A DNA stretch of 64,000 nt from DATARH01 sp963746885 (GCA_963746885.1 CAVVDM010000003.1:1-64000), one strand, 5' to 3'. Positions 18,457-28,712 are shown, counted from the stretch's first letter. The notes: generated from the letters alone by a model not told the origin. A program made the numbers and translations.

Positions 18457-18549
18457 ATTTTCCTACTAAGAATACTCAGGGGGATTGATACCCAAAAGAA
18501 AAAGACTCAGGGCTAGCCCGGCTTTTAAAAAGCCTGATTTAGCCCAAGC

Positions 18550-18576
18550 CCAGCCCGATGCGCGGGCTGGTATACT
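18550..18576 (+). promoter_or_regulatory. Promoter and inverted repeat of the ribbon-helix-helix gene
   Basis: CCAGCCC (18550-18556) and GGGCTGG (18564-18570) form a 7-bp inverted repeat with a 7-base loop, directly followed by TATACT (18571-18576) and, six bases later, the ATG at 18583. This arrangement implies a leaderless or nearly leaderless transcript and an autoregulatory operator. Confidence 0.5.
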
Positions 18577-18582
18577 GGGGCA

Positions 18583-18762
18583 ATGGAGCAAACCATCATC
18601 GCCACCTTGCCGTCCGATGACCTGGCCGCGCTCGACCGGCTGTGCCGCGAGCAGGGCGTGAGCCGCCTCGACGCCGTCGAGAGCGCGGTGCGCTGGTATA
18701 TCGAGAGGGAAGGGCACTTGCCCCTGATCGACGACCCAGCGGCCGATGAGATCGAGCCATAA
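18583..18762 (+). CDS. Small ribbon-helix-helix (CopG-like) DNA-binding protein
   Basis: A 59-residue protein. The pattern is beta strand (EQTIIATLP), helix (SDDLAALDRLCREQG), turn with Ser-Arg, then a second helix (LDAVESAVRWYIEREG), which fits the CopG/MetJ/Arc fold of antitoxins and small repressors. No toxin gene is adjacent: the next feature is the tRNA-Gln gene. It may regulate itself, or the restriction gene, whose promoter shares the GTATACTGG string. The start is fixed by the TATACT box just six bases upstream; a ribosome site is lacking. Confidence 0.65.
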   Translation: MEQTIIATLPSDDLAALDRLCREQGVSRLDAVESAVRWYIEREGHLPLIDDPAADEIEP

Positions 18763-18847
18763 CCGCCTGCTCCTGACGATGTCCCACAGCCCGAGCCTAT
18801 GGCGAGCCTAGTTGCGGTCCGTGATCTTCTATCTCATTGAAAAGATT

Positions 18848-18921
18848 GGCTGGGGGACTAGGATTCGAACCTAGACTGGCGGAGTCAGAGTCCGCTGTCC
18901 TACCGTTAGACGATCCCCCAC
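18848..18921 (-). tRNA. tRNA-Gln (anticodon CTG)
   Basis: On the minus strand a complete cloverleaf of 74 bases including encoded CCA (18850-18848). The acceptor stem is TGGGGGA paired with TCCCCCA, discriminator G. The anticodon stem GCGGA/TCCGC encloses loop CTCTGAC with anticodon CTG. The T arm has GGTTCGAATCC. Its 3' end points left, toward the helix-turn-helix, restriction and CRISPR island, as expected of an integration target, but I found no second copy of the 3' end at the other side. Confidence 0.95.
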
Positions 18922-19147
18922 CGCATCGCGGCGGCTGCCCGGCGGTGCCGGGTGTCGGGCGCGCTTAGTACCATAGGCGGCGCGGATTGGGTAGACCCGA
19001 TGGGGGTAATCGGCCGTCACCGAACCGGGTTGCGGTCAGGCGGTAGCGTGCGGCGCGTCTTGCCCCCGCTCTGGCGAAACCGGCACAATGATGACATCGT
19101 TCGACGTTTGTCGGAGGCTAGGGCCGCGCCGCAGCAGGGAGAAGATC

Positions 19148-20023
19148 ATGCGCAGGATCGGACGCAACAGCTTCACCGAGATCTATTTCGCCGGCTGCAA
19201 CCCGGGCTTTGTCGAAACCAACGACGGCTACGTCATGATCGACTCGCCGCAGCAGCCGATCGACGCGGTGCGCTGGCGCGAGCAGCTCGAGGAGAAGGCG
19301 CCGATCCGCTATCTGATCAATACCGAGCCGCATGGCGACCACATCTCGGGCAACGCCTATTTCCCGCAGGTGACGGTGGTCGGGCAAGTCGGGTTGCGGG
19401 AATGCTTCGACCGTTATCTCAATGCTTTCGGCTCACTCGACGACAAGCGCGAGCGCTACAAGCAGATGGACCCGGACAGCGTGTGGCTGGTCGGCCACCC
19501 CGACTACCCGGCGTCGCACCCGCCGACCCTGACCTTCACCGACACGCTGACCCTCAACGTCGGCGACCACACCTTCAACATCATTCACATGCCGGGGCAC
19601 ACCGCGCCGCAAACCTCGGTTCATGTGCCCGAGGAGGGCATCGTCTTCACGGGCGACAACGTCTTCCACAAATGCCGCAGCTGGCTGCAGGAATGCGACC
19701 CCTGGGAATGGCTCGCCGCGCTCGACCGCATCGCCGCGCTCGATGTCGACATTATCGTGCCGGGGCACGGCGAGCCGTGTGGCAAGGCCTATCTGAAGGA
19801 GCAGGCGCAGGTCGTCGAGAACTGGGTCGGCTTCGTCGAGACCTTTGTCGATCGCGGCGTCGGCCCGGAGGAGATACTGAAGGGAGGGGTCCCGGTCACC
19901 AGCCAGGACCCCTACCCGATCGGCCAGCGCCTGTTCATGCATGACGAGCGGCTGACCGGGCTCATAGTCCGCAATTTGCACCAACGCATCCGCGACCGCA
20001 AAGCGGCGGCAAGCGCCGGCTAA
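19148..20023 (+). CDS. Metallo-beta-lactamase-fold hydrolase
   Basis: A 291-residue MBL-fold enzyme. The start at 19148 has GGGAGA seven bases upstream. Metal-site motifs are TEPHGDHISG near residue 59, MPGHT near 141, FTGDNVFH near 162 and VPGHGEP near 200. The usual HxHxDH is ExHxDH here: the first histidine is glutamate. This is similar to quinoprotein-relay or glyoxalase-II-like MBL families. Substrate unknown. A 385-base gap to its left holds only the tRNA and no other gene I can support. The carbamoyltransferase gene follows after 69 bases. Confidence 0.75.
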   Translation: MRRIGRNSFTEIYFAGCNPGFVETNDGYVMIDSPQQPIDAVRWREQLEEKAPIRYLINTEPHGDHISGNAYFPQVTVVGQVGLRECFDRYLNAFGSLDDKRERYKQMDPDSVWLVGHPDYPASHPPTLTFTDTLTLNVGDHTFNIIHMPGHTAPQTSVHVPEEGIVFTGDNVFHKCRSWLQECDPWEWLAALDRIAALDVDIIVPGHGEPCGKAYLKEQAQVVENWVGFVETFVDRGVGPEEILKGGVPVTSQDPYPIGQRLFMHDERLTGLIVRNLHQRIRDRKAAASAG

Positions 20024-20092
20024 ACGACATCAATCTATAGTGTCGTCTCGGCACAAGCCCTGACGCGACTCTCGAAACTCTTCAGTAGATCC

Positions 20093-21805
20093 ATGCTGAT
20101 ACTCAGCCTGCATTCGGGGCCGCACGATTCGTCGGCGGCGCTGTTCGACGACTACCGGGTCCTCGCGGCCGTCGCCGAGGAGCGGCTGAACCGCATCAAG
20201 GGCTCGGGCGGCTTTCCGGAGCGCGCACTCGCCGAGGTATTGCGCATCGCCGCGGTCGAGCGGCGCGACATCGACGTGGTGGCGTGCACGCGGGGCTTTT
20301 TTCGTCGGCGCTATTTCACCTATTGGCGGCCGCACGAGAAATTGCGCGAGGGGCTGCGGCGGCTCTCCGGGCACGAGAAGACGCGCGAGATGAACGTCGT
20401 TGTCGGCAAGCTCGGGCGCCGCGCCGAGGAGGTGTTCGATGCCGGCGCCTTCCTCGCCGATCTCGGGCTGCGGCATGACGCCCGGCTGTTCTTCACCAAC
20501 CACCATTTTGCGCACGCTTTGCCTGGCCTATTCTTCACCGACTGGGAGGAAGCGCTGCTGTATACCGCGGACGGCAGCGGCGACCAGGTGTATTACAGCC
20601 ACAATCTGTTTAAGGAGGGCGCGCTGACCAACCTCTATGGCGATGACCGCTGGCTCGGCCATGCCCACCCCTCGGGCAGCCTCGGCCTCGCCTACGGGTT
20701 TGTCACCGAGGCGCTGGGCTTCCGGATGAACCGCCACGAGGGCAAGTTGACCGGCCTCGCGGCCTATGGCGAGGCGACCCTCTTGGCCGAGATGCGGCGC
20801 CACTTCCGGGTCTCCGACGACGGCCGCATCGAGATGGATTTTGCGAGCGACGGCGCGCTGCGCGACGAATTTCAGGCGCTGGCCCGGACAGAAACGCGGG
20901 AGAACGCCGCCGCCTCCGTGCAGACGCTGCTCGAATGGGGCATTTGCGAATTGGCGCGGCGGCTGGTCGAGCGGCACGGCGTGCGGCGACTCGGAGTCGC
21001 CGGCGGCGTCTTTGCCAATGTCCGGCTCAACCGGATGGTCGCGGAAAGCTTGCCGCTCGACGAGGTCTTCGTCGTGCCGCCGATGGGCGACGATGGCTTG
21101 GTCATCGGCGGCGCACTACAGTTTCTGCTCGAGCGCGACGGGCTGCCGGCTTGGCTCAACCGCCGCTATCGGCTGAGCAACGTCTATTGGGGCGGCGACC
21201 ACGACGACGGCCTCGCTGGCGAGTTCGCGGGCGCGTCCGGCATAGCGCGCCAGGACGGCGACCCGGTGGCGTTGACCGCCGACTGGCTCGCCGAAGGTCG
21301 CATCGGCGCGCTCTATCACGGCCGCATGGAATACGGGCCGCGCGCACTCGGGGCCCGCAGCATTCTCGCCAACCCGGCGGATGCTTCGGTCAACCACAGC
21401 CTCAACGAGCGGCTGCAACGCAGCGAGTTCATGCCGTTTGCCCCGGTCGTCGCCGAGGCGGATGCGGCCGAGATTTTCGACCTCGGGCCGCTCAACCGCT
21501 ACGCTGCGCGGTTCATGACGATCTGCTGTGAGGTGCGCCCGCGATGGCGCGAGCGCATCCCGGCGGTGGTGCATGTCGACGGCAGCGCGCGGCCGCAGAT
21601 CATCGCCCGTGCCGACAACCCGCTCTATTTCGACATCCTCGCCGCGTTCAAAGCGCGCACCGGCCTGCCCGTGCTGGTCAACACCAGCTTCAACGTGCAC
21701 GAGGAGCCGATCGTCAACCAGCCCGTGGAATGCCTGAAGGCGCTGCGCGAGGGCCGCGTCGATTTTGTCGCGACCGCGGACGGCGTGTGGACACGACGGG
21801 AATAA
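20093..21805 (+). CDS. NodU/CmcH-family carbamoyltransferase
   Basis: A 570-residue enzyme that probably transfers a carbamoyl group from carbamoyl phosphate, via carbamoyl-adenylate, to a hydroxyl of a sugar or natural product. The N-terminal Kae1-like domain begins MLILSLHSGPHDSSAAL, with FTNHHFAHA (metal His residues) near residue 140 and YTADGSGDQVYY near 158. The C-terminal YrdC-like/adenylation part has YHGRMEYGPRALGARSIL near 404-421 and VLVNTSFNVHEEPIV near 525. Start ATG 20093. No antibiotic or Nod-factor genes are visible nearby, so the acceptor is unknown; cell-surface polysaccharide is one possibility. Confidence 0.85.
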   Translation: MLILSLHSGPHDSSAALFDDYRVLAAVAEERLNRIKGSGGFPERALAEVLRIAAVERRDIDVVACTRGFFRRRYFTYWRPHEKLREGLRRLSGHEKTREMNVVVGKLGRRAEEVFDAGAFLADLGLRHDARLFFTNHHFAHALPGLFFTDWEEALLYTADGSGDQVYYSHNLFKEGALTNLYGDDRWLGHAHPSGSLGLAYGFVTEALGFRMNRHEGKLTGLAAYGEATLLAEMRRHFRVSDDGRIEMDFASDGALRDEFQALARTETRENAAASVQTLLEWGICELARRLVERHGVRRLGVAGGVFANVRLNRMVAESLPLDEVFVVPPMGDDGLVIGGALQFLLERDGLPAWLNRRYRLSNVYWGGDHDDGLAGEFAGASGIARQDGDPVALTADWLAEGRIGALYHGRMEYGPRALGARSILANPADASVNHSLNERLQRSEFMPFAPVVAEADAAEIFDLGPLNRYAARFMTICCEVRPRWRERIPAVVHVDGSARPQIIARADNPLYFDILAAFKARTGLPVLVNTSFNVHEEPIVNQPVECLKALREGRVDFVATADGVWTRRE

Positions 21806-21846
21806 AAAATCGGGGGATGGCGTTATTTTTTTATGAACCGGTTGCG

Positions 21847-21852
21847 TATAAT
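21847..21852 (+). promoter_or_regulatory. -10 box upstream of the small secreted protein
   Basis: A consensus TATAAT at 21847-21852 in the AT-rich gap after the carbamoyltransferase gene, 37 bases before the ATG. No good -35 element at the right spacing; the region at 21821-21832 is a T-run. Confidence 0.4.
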
Positions 21853-21889
21853 AACCGTTGGTGCAGTGGTTCACGATCGGAGGTCGGGT

Positions 21890-22195
21890 ATGCGCGTCAT
21901 TGAGGTTGTCAAGAAGGCCGGGCGCGGGTTGGCGGTCGCCGCCGCAATTGTCGCCGCGGGGGCGGTAACGACGCCGCAGCCGGCCCAGGCGAATGTTAGC
22001 CCCGGGTGGGCAGCGGCGATTGGGGTCGGCTCGTTCGCGCTGGGTGCTGCTACTGCGCGCGGCGCCTACGGGGGGTATTACCCCTATGGCGGGTACTACG
22101 CACCGCCGGCGCCGGCATACTACTACCCGCCGGCCCCCGCCTATTATCCGCGCAGCTGCTGGGATCCGTACTACCGTCGCTACTACGCGTGCTAA
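21890..22195 (+). CDS. Small secreted Gly/Tyr/Pro-rich protein
   Basis: A 101-residue protein. The start at 21890 has GGAGG seven bases upstream, preferred to an in-frame ATG at 21833. Residues 1-34 form a signal peptide (basic start, long Ala/Val run, Ala-Gln-Ala cleavage). A short helix with GVGSFALGAA follows, then a repetitive Tyr-Gly-Gly-Tyr and Pro-Pro-Ala-Pro-Ala-Tyr-Tyr tail with two cysteines near the end. Similar tails occur in many alphaproteobacterial envelope proteins of unknown role. A strong terminator follows 18 bases later. Confidence 0.7.
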   Translation: MRVIEVVKKAGRGLAVAAAIVAAGAVTTPQPAQANVSPGWAAAIGVGSFALGAATARGAYGGYYPYGGYYAPPAPAYYYPPAPAYYPRSCWDPYYRRYYAC

Positions 22196-22212
22196 GACGC
22201 GGCGGGTGAAGG

Positions 22213-22242
22213 AAAACGGGCGGCCCGCGGGTCGCCCGTTTT
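22213..22242. terminator. Bidirectional intrinsic terminator
   Basis: AAAACGGGCG (22213-22222) and CGCCCGTTTT (22233-22242) form a 10-bp inverted repeat with A-run on one side and T-run on the other. It separates the small secreted protein gene (plus) from the convergent HD-domain gene (minus). Confidence 0.85.
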
Positions 22243-22264
22243 GCTGTCGGCGCGAGGCTGCCGC

Positions 22265-23026
22265 CTACAGATATTTCGCCGGGCGGATCATCGCCCGCCA
22301 CATATGCGCGACCGGGCTGTTGTCAAAGCCCAGCCCTTCCTTCGGCTGGCGGAAGTTGCGGCCGATGATGTCGGTGAACTCCTCCAGCTTGACCTCCACC
22401 GTCGGATCGAACGAATAGATGTCGTGGACCGTGATCATCCGGCCCGACATGTACCATTTGTGGTCCCGCATCCGCTTGTAGTCTTCCTCGATATAGGGAT
22501 CGGGGCGGTAATCGGCGCCGAAGGTCTTGACGTAGGATTGCGGATATTCATAGCCGACCAACTCATCGGGATAGAAGCGCAGCACCTGATGGGCGCGGAT
22601 CGCCCAGCTGACCTCCTCATCGACATAGGGCTCGACCAATTGCGCGCCCCAGTAGCCATGGTCGCCGCGGATGAAGCCGATCGTCGAGATGTCATGCAGC
22701 AGGCACGCCAGCACCATCTTCTCGCCGAGGCCGCCCCGCACCGCATGCCGCGCGCTCTGCAATAGGTGCATGCACGGCCCGAAGCGGTAGCGGAAGAAAT
22801 CCATCAGGGTCGGCTTGTCGGGCATCTTCGGCAGGCGCGGGTCGTCGCCCATCAAGACACGCGCGTTGGGGTTCTGCGCCATCAGCGCGGCGGCGTTGGG
22901 CGCCGGACCGTCGTCGGCCTCCGCCATCGTGTAGAGCCGCGACTTGACGACGATGTAGTCGAGTTCGCGGCTCATCTGTTCTTCGAGCGCGTCGGCCCGC
23001 TGGCTCAGGGTCATCGTGTCGTTCAT
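22265..23026 (-). CDS. HD-domain phosphohydrolase-like protein
   Basis: A 253-residue soluble protein. GGAGG lies eight bases before the ATG at 23026. The metal-binding HD signature is CLLHDIS near residue 112, followed by RGDHGYWGAQLVEPYV, with further His in AIRAHQVLRFYP. The N-terminal 85 residues are helical and charged. The substrate is unknown; relatives include inositol-oxygenase-like and nucleotide phosphohydrolase families. It faces a shared terminator at its 3' end. Confidence 0.6.
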   Translation of the reverse strand: MNDTMTLSQRADALEEQMSRELDYIVVKSRLYTMAEADDGPAPNAAALMAQNPNARVLMGDDPRLPKMPDKPTLMDFFRYRFGPCMHLLQSARHAVRGGLGEKMVLACLLHDISTIGFIRGDHGYWGAQLVEPYVDEEVSWAIRAHQVLRFYPDELVGYEYPQSYVKTFGADYRPDPYIEEDYKRMRDHKWYMSGRMITVHDIYSFDPTVEVKLEEFTDIIGRNFRQPKEGLGFDNSPVAHMWRAMIRPAKYL

Positions 23027-23092
23027 ATTCCGATCCTCCCGTGATGGCACATTGCCGCAGCCTAGCAGAGTGCGGCCCGCCGGCAATCCTTC

Positions 23093-24785
<1,693 letters not shown>

Positions 24786-24845
24786 CCCGATCCGCTCCGT
24801 TCCCGCGCCCCGCCTTATGTGGCTACGGGCGCCGGCGCGCCAAGC

Positions 24846-26438
24846 CTATTCGCTTGCCGCCAAGTCGCTCGCCACCAGTTCCCGCGCCTCGTCGCGCAGG
24901 GCGCGGCGGAACAGCTTGCCGGTTTCGGTGACGGGGAGGACGGCGCGGATCGCGATACGGTCGGGCACCTTGTAGCTCGAGGCGAGGCTGCGACAGTGGA
25001 TACGCAGCTCCTCGGGGGTGATCTCGGCTGCGGCCTTCGCGACAACAAAGGCGACGATCGCCTCGCCCATCTCGCCGGCCGCGGCGCCGACCACCGCGGC
25101 CTGCGCGACGCCCGGATGCTGTAGCAGCAGGCCCTCGATTTCGGCCGGCGAGACGTTGATGCCGGCGCGCTTGATGATGTCGGCGCCGCGCGCGACGAAG
25201 TGGAAGCACCCCGCATCGTCGAGGAAGCCGAGATCGCCGGTGCGGAAAAACCCGTCGGCGGTGAAGGCGGCATCGTTGTGCGCGGTGCTGGCGCCGCAAT
25301 AGCCCGGGGTGAGGTAGCCCGCGACCTCGAGCGCGCCGATGTCGCCCGATGGCAAGGCGGCGGCGGTTTCCGGGTCGACGATGCGCAGCGCGACGCCGGG
25401 CAATGGCGGCCCCTGCCCCGCCATGCGCTCGGCAAGCGGCCAGCCGCACGGGGTTACGGCGCAATTGCCATAGGTCTCGGTGGCGCCGTAGATGTTGCAG
25501 ATCTGCGCCGCGCCGAGGTCTTCGGCGGCAATCCGGACCTCCTCGCCGCTGCCGATCATCAGCCCGGTCCGCAGGGTCGTGATCCGCTCGGGCCGAAATT
25601 CCGGGTGGCGCAAGACCGCGCCGGTGATGCTCGGCAGGGTATAGACGGAAGTGCAGCGGTGGCGCTCGACGAGGCCGATCCATTCGCCGGGCTCGAAGCG
25701 CGGCTGCAACACCAGCGCAGCGCCGTGCGACAAGGTGGCCGGTAGCGCATTGCAGGCGCCGTAGGCCCAGAACAACGGCGGCGCGAGCAGCACCCGGTCG
25801 TCCGGCGACAGGCCCATCCGCTCGCCGATGTTGAAGCCGTTTTCGATGGTTGCGAAATGCTGCAGCCGCACCGCTTTCGGCCGGGCGCTCGACCCGGAAG
25901 TGTAGAGAATGAGCGCGTCGTCGGCCGCACTGGCGCCAGCCCCCGGCGCGAGCGGCGGGAGCGGGGCGGAAGCGGCGCGCAACGCGTCATAGCCGATCCA
26001 GCCGGGCCGCAGCGCGCCGCCGAGCATGACGATAAGGCGCAGGCGCGGGCAACGCGGCGCCAGTTCGGCCAATGTGGCGGCAAAATCCTGCCCGCCGAAG
26101 CTGTCGACCGCGAGCAGCGCCGCGACCGCGGAATCGGCGAGCAAATAGGCGAGCTCGCCCGGCTTCGACCAGGTACTGAACGGCACCGCGACGGCGCCGA
26201 GCGCGGCGGCGCCGAACGCGGCTTCAAGCCATTCCAGGCGATTGTTGATCAGGATGCCGACCCGCTCGCCGCGCGCGATGCCGTGTGCCCGCAGCGCCGC
26301 GGCGATGCGGGCCGCGCCCTCGGCCAGGGCGCCATAGGTTGCCTGCCGCTCGCCGCAGATCACCGCGATCCGCTCGGGAAAGCGCTCGGCCTGCTCGCAG
26401 ACGAGCTCGAACAGGGTACGGCTGTAGGGCGGCCTCAT
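24846..26438 (-). CDS. Acyl-CoA synthetase (AMP-forming)
   Basis: A 530-residue ANL-superfamily ligase that activates a carboxylic acid to its acyl-AMP and then CoA thioester. Motifs: A3 loop ILYTSGSSARPKAV near 178, A5 ICNIYGATETYG near 310, GFFRTGDLGFLDD near 400, and the hinge/catalytic lysine in PVTETGKLFRRAL near 502. Two unusual residues are Ser-Ala in place of Thr-Gly in the P-loop (SGSSARPK). Substrate not deducible; an aryl or medium-chain acid fits the neighbouring CoA-transferase and racemase-family genes. It lies 31 bases after an orphan permease gene. Confidence 0.85.
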   Translation of the reverse strand: MRPPYSRTLFELVCEQAERFPERIAVICGERQATYGALAEGAARIAAALRAHGIARGERVGILINNRLEWLEAAFGAAALGAVAVPFSTWSKPGELAYLLADSAVAALLAVDSFGGQDFAATLAELAPRCPRLRLIVMLGGALRPGWIGYDALRAASAPLPPLAPGAGASAADDALILYTSGSSARPKAVRLQHFATIENGFNIGERMGLSPDDRVLLAPPLFWAYGACNALPATLSHGAALVLQPRFEPGEWIGLVERHRCTSVYTLPSITGAVLRHPEFRPERITTLRTGLMIGSGEEVRIAAEDLGAAQICNIYGATETYGNCAVTPCGWPLAERMAGQGPPLPGVALRIVDPETAAALPSGDIGALEVAGYLTPGYCGASTAHNDAAFTADGFFRTGDLGFLDDAGCFHFVARGADIIKRAGINVSPAEIEGLLLQHPGVAQAAVVGAAAGEMGEAIVAFVVAKAAAEITPEELRIHCRSLASSYKVPDRIAIRAVLPVTETGKLFRRALRDEARELVASDLAASE

Positions 26439-26469
26439 ATGGCGAGGTTATTCGCCACGCAGACGCGTG

Positions 26470-27390
26470 TCATAGCTGCACCTGTGACACCCGGAACCTG
26501 CGCATCAGGATGATGACCAGCGGGATCAACAGCGGCAGCGCCGACATCGCCGCCGCAACGCCAAGCCGTGGCTGCGCGAGGTCGAAGCCATAGCGGATGC
26601 TGAGCGTCGCCAGCACGCCGGTGGTATGCGCCGGACCGCCGCCGGTTACGAAATTGATCGGGTTGTAGTCGCCGAGCGTAAAGATCGTCGAGAGCAAGGT
26701 GCTGATCAGATAGAGATTGGCGAGCAGCGGAAAGTTGACATGGATGAAGTTGCGGAAGCCGGACGCTCCGTCGACCTTTGCCGCATCGAGGATCTCCGAC
26801 GGGATCGCCATCCGGCCGGCAAGCAGAATCACGGTCCAGAACGGCAGCGATTTCCAGAGGTACGCGAACATCGCCGCACCGAGCGCGGTCCAGCGCCAGG
26901 TAAGCCATTCCGGCCCGATGATGCCGAAAAGATGATAGAGCAGGTGGTTGAGCAGGCCGTATTCGCCGTTCAGCATCCAGTGGATCGACATGAACGCCGG
27001 CGTCGCCGGCACCGCCCACGGCAGCACGAACACCATCAAGAGCGCCTTGGTCCACCAGCCGGGCCGCATGAAGAAGCCCGACAGCAGCAGGGCACAGAAC
27101 ATCTTGACGTTGACCCCGACGCCGACAAACAGCGCCGTGTTGAATACGGTCATCGCGTAGATCGGATCGGAAAACAGCGTCCGGTACAGGCTCGGGTCGC
27201 TGCCCATCCAGACGCCAAAGGCCATCGGATAGACAACGAACGCCAGAAACACGGCGATGTAGGGCACACAGAAGGCGACCGCCCAGGCGAATTCCGAGCC
27301 TTGCAGATGGCCGCGCCAAAAGCGGCTTCCCGCTCCCTTGAGCGCAGCCGGGGCGGGCAGCGCCGGCGTCGTCCGCGCGATATCGGCCAC
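26470..27390 (-). CDS. Sugar-type ABC transporter permease, MalF/UgpA family, orphan
   Basis: A 306-residue inner-membrane permease with about six predicted helices. The ATPase-contact loop is LDAAKVDGASGFRNFIHVNFPLL near residue 212 (EAA-type, first Glu replaced by Leu-Asp), and VTGGGPAHTTGVLATLSIRYGF near 262 is typical of MalF-type subunits. There is no second permease, binding protein or ATPase beside it: it sits between the CoA-transferase and the acyl-CoA ligase genes on the same strand. It may belong to a transporter encoded elsewhere. Confidence 0.8.
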   Translation of the reverse strand: MADIARTTPALPAPAALKGAGSRFWRGHLQGSEFAWAVAFCVPYIAVFLAFVVYPMAFGVWMGSDPSLYRTLFSDPIYAMTVFNTALFVGVGVNVKMFCALLLSGFFMRPGWWTKALLMVFVLPWAVPATPAFMSIHWMLNGEYGLLNHLLYHLFGIIGPEWLTWRWTALGAAMFAYLWKSLPFWTVILLAGRMAIPSEILDAAKVDGASGFRNFIHVNFPLLANLYLISTLLSTIFTLGDYNPINFVTGGGPAHTTGVLATLSIRYGFDLAQPRLGVAAAMSALPLLIPLVIILMRRFRVSQVQL

Positions 27391-27413
27391 GGCCGCCTCT
27401 GTGCGCCGCTACA

Positions 27414-28592
27414 TCAAACCGCGCCCTTGTTGTGCAGCCCTGCGATCGCGGCCTCGTCGTAGCCGAGGGAGCGCAGAACCTCGTCAGTGTGCTCGCCCTG
27501 GTCGGGGGTCGGGCGCAGCTTCGCCGGCTGCGGCGAGGCGCTCATGTGGATCGGCTGGCCGACGATGTCGAAGGTCCCGAGCTTCGGATGATCGACCGGG
27601 CGGCGGATGCCGAGATGCTTCACTTGCGGGTCGGCGAAAGTCTGGTCGATCGTGTTGATCGGGCCGCATGGCACCCCGGCCTTGTTGAGCTTCTCGACCC
27701 AGAACGCGCTCGGCTTCGAGCGCACCAGGTCATTGAGGTGCGCAATCAGCGCCGCGCGGTTCTTGGCGCGCAGCGGCACGGTGGCGAAGTCGGGGTTCGA
27801 CGACAGCTCCTTGTCCCCCGCCACCTCGCAGAAGCGCTTCCACAAACTGTCGCCTGAGGCGGCGATGTTGATGTAGCCGTCGGCGGTCTGGAACATGCCG
27901 GTGCCGGGCGACGTGGGATGGAAATTGCCCTCCTGCTTGGCGACTTCGCCCTTCATCGTGTAGCGCGAGGCCTGGAAATCGAGCATGAAAATCTGCGCCT
28001 CGAGCAGCGAGGTGTGCACCCACTGCCCCTCGCCGGTGCGCTCGCGCGCCAGGAGCGCCAGCGTGATGCCGTTGGCGAGCAGCAGCCCGGCCGAGGTGTC
28101 GTTGATCGCAATGCCGACCCGGATCGGCCCCTGGCCCGGCAGGCCGGTGATCGACATCAACCCACCCATGCCCTGGGCGATCTGGTCGACCCCGGGGCGG
28201 CCTTCATAGGGGCCGTCCTGGCCGAAGCCGGAAATGCTGCCGTAGACGATGCGCGGATTGACCTTTTTCACCGCCTCGTAATCGACGCCGAGCCGGTGCT
28301 TCACGGTCGATTTGAAATTCTCGACGACAACGTCGGCCTTCTCGGCGAGCTGAAAAAAGATCTTCTTGCCTTCCGGGGTCTTCAGGTCGAGCGTCAGCGA
28401 GCGCTTGTTGCGGTGCAGGTTCTGGAAATCGGGGCCGTCGCGGCGGCTGCCGGTGGCGTCGGTGTGCTCGCCCGGCATCTCGATCTTGATCACGTCGGCG
28501 CCCCAATCGGCAAGCTGACGCACCGCCGTCGGCCCGGCGCGATGGGCGGTCAGGTCGATAACGGTGAACCCGGCGAGCGGCATAGAAGGCAT
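27414..28592 (-). CDS. Family III CoA-transferase (CaiB/BaiF type)
   Basis: A 392-residue enzyme that moves CoA between carboxylic acids. The ATG at 28592 has GGGGAGA upstream; the open frame extends further only through non-conserved sequence. Motifs: LADWGADVIKIEMPGEHTD near 30-45 (CoA binding), the DLKTPEGKKIFFQLAEKADVVVENF segment (partly given) near 75-95, and VDQIAQGMGGLM with the catalytic Asp near 142. Substrate unknown. The divergent racemase-family gene starts 120 bases away, so the two may share a regulatory region. Confidence 0.87.
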   Translation of the reverse strand: MPSMPLAGFTVIDLTAHRAGPTAVRQLADWGADVIKIEMPGEHTDATGSRRDGPDFQNLHRNKRSLTLDLKTPEGKKIFFQLAEKADVVVENFKSTVKHRLGVDYEAVKKVNPRIVYGSISGFGQDGPYEGRPGVDQIAQGMGGLMSITGLPGQGPIRVGIAINDTSAGLLLANGITLALLARERTGEGQWVHTSLLEAQIFMLDFQASRYTMKGEVAKQEGNFHPTSPGTGMFQTADGYINIAASGDSLWKRFCEVAGDKELSSNPDFATVPLRAKNRAALIAHLNDLVRSKPSAFWVEKLNKAGVPCGPINTIDQTFADPQVKHLGIRRPVDHPKLGTFDIVGQPIHMSASPQPAKLRPTPDQGEHTDEVLRSLGYDEAAIAGLHNKGAV

Positions 28593-28712
28593 CGGCGTTT
28601 CTCCCCGTGAAAGCGGTCTCGGAAAATGGTTGCCGCATGCTACCGGGTCGCTGCGGCGCGCGCCATTCCCTGCTACGGTCTGTCGCCTGTGCCGCCCGCG
28701 AAAGGTTCTGCC

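Noticed and set aside
18510..18540. GGCTTTTAAAAAGCC near-palindrome as a terminator
   Set aside because: The stem is short and AT-rich and no U-run follows; it may just reflect the AT-rich promoter region of the CopG-like gene.
18848..18921. An att duplication of the tRNA-Gln 3' end
   Set aside because: I looked for GATTCGAACCTAG-like strings near 6.3 kb and around the array and found none; without a repeat, an integration event here is only a suggestion.
22265..23026. A toxin-antitoxin or CBASS-type role for the HD-domain protein
   Set aside because: It stands alone between housekeeping genes, with no cyclase or effector nearby.
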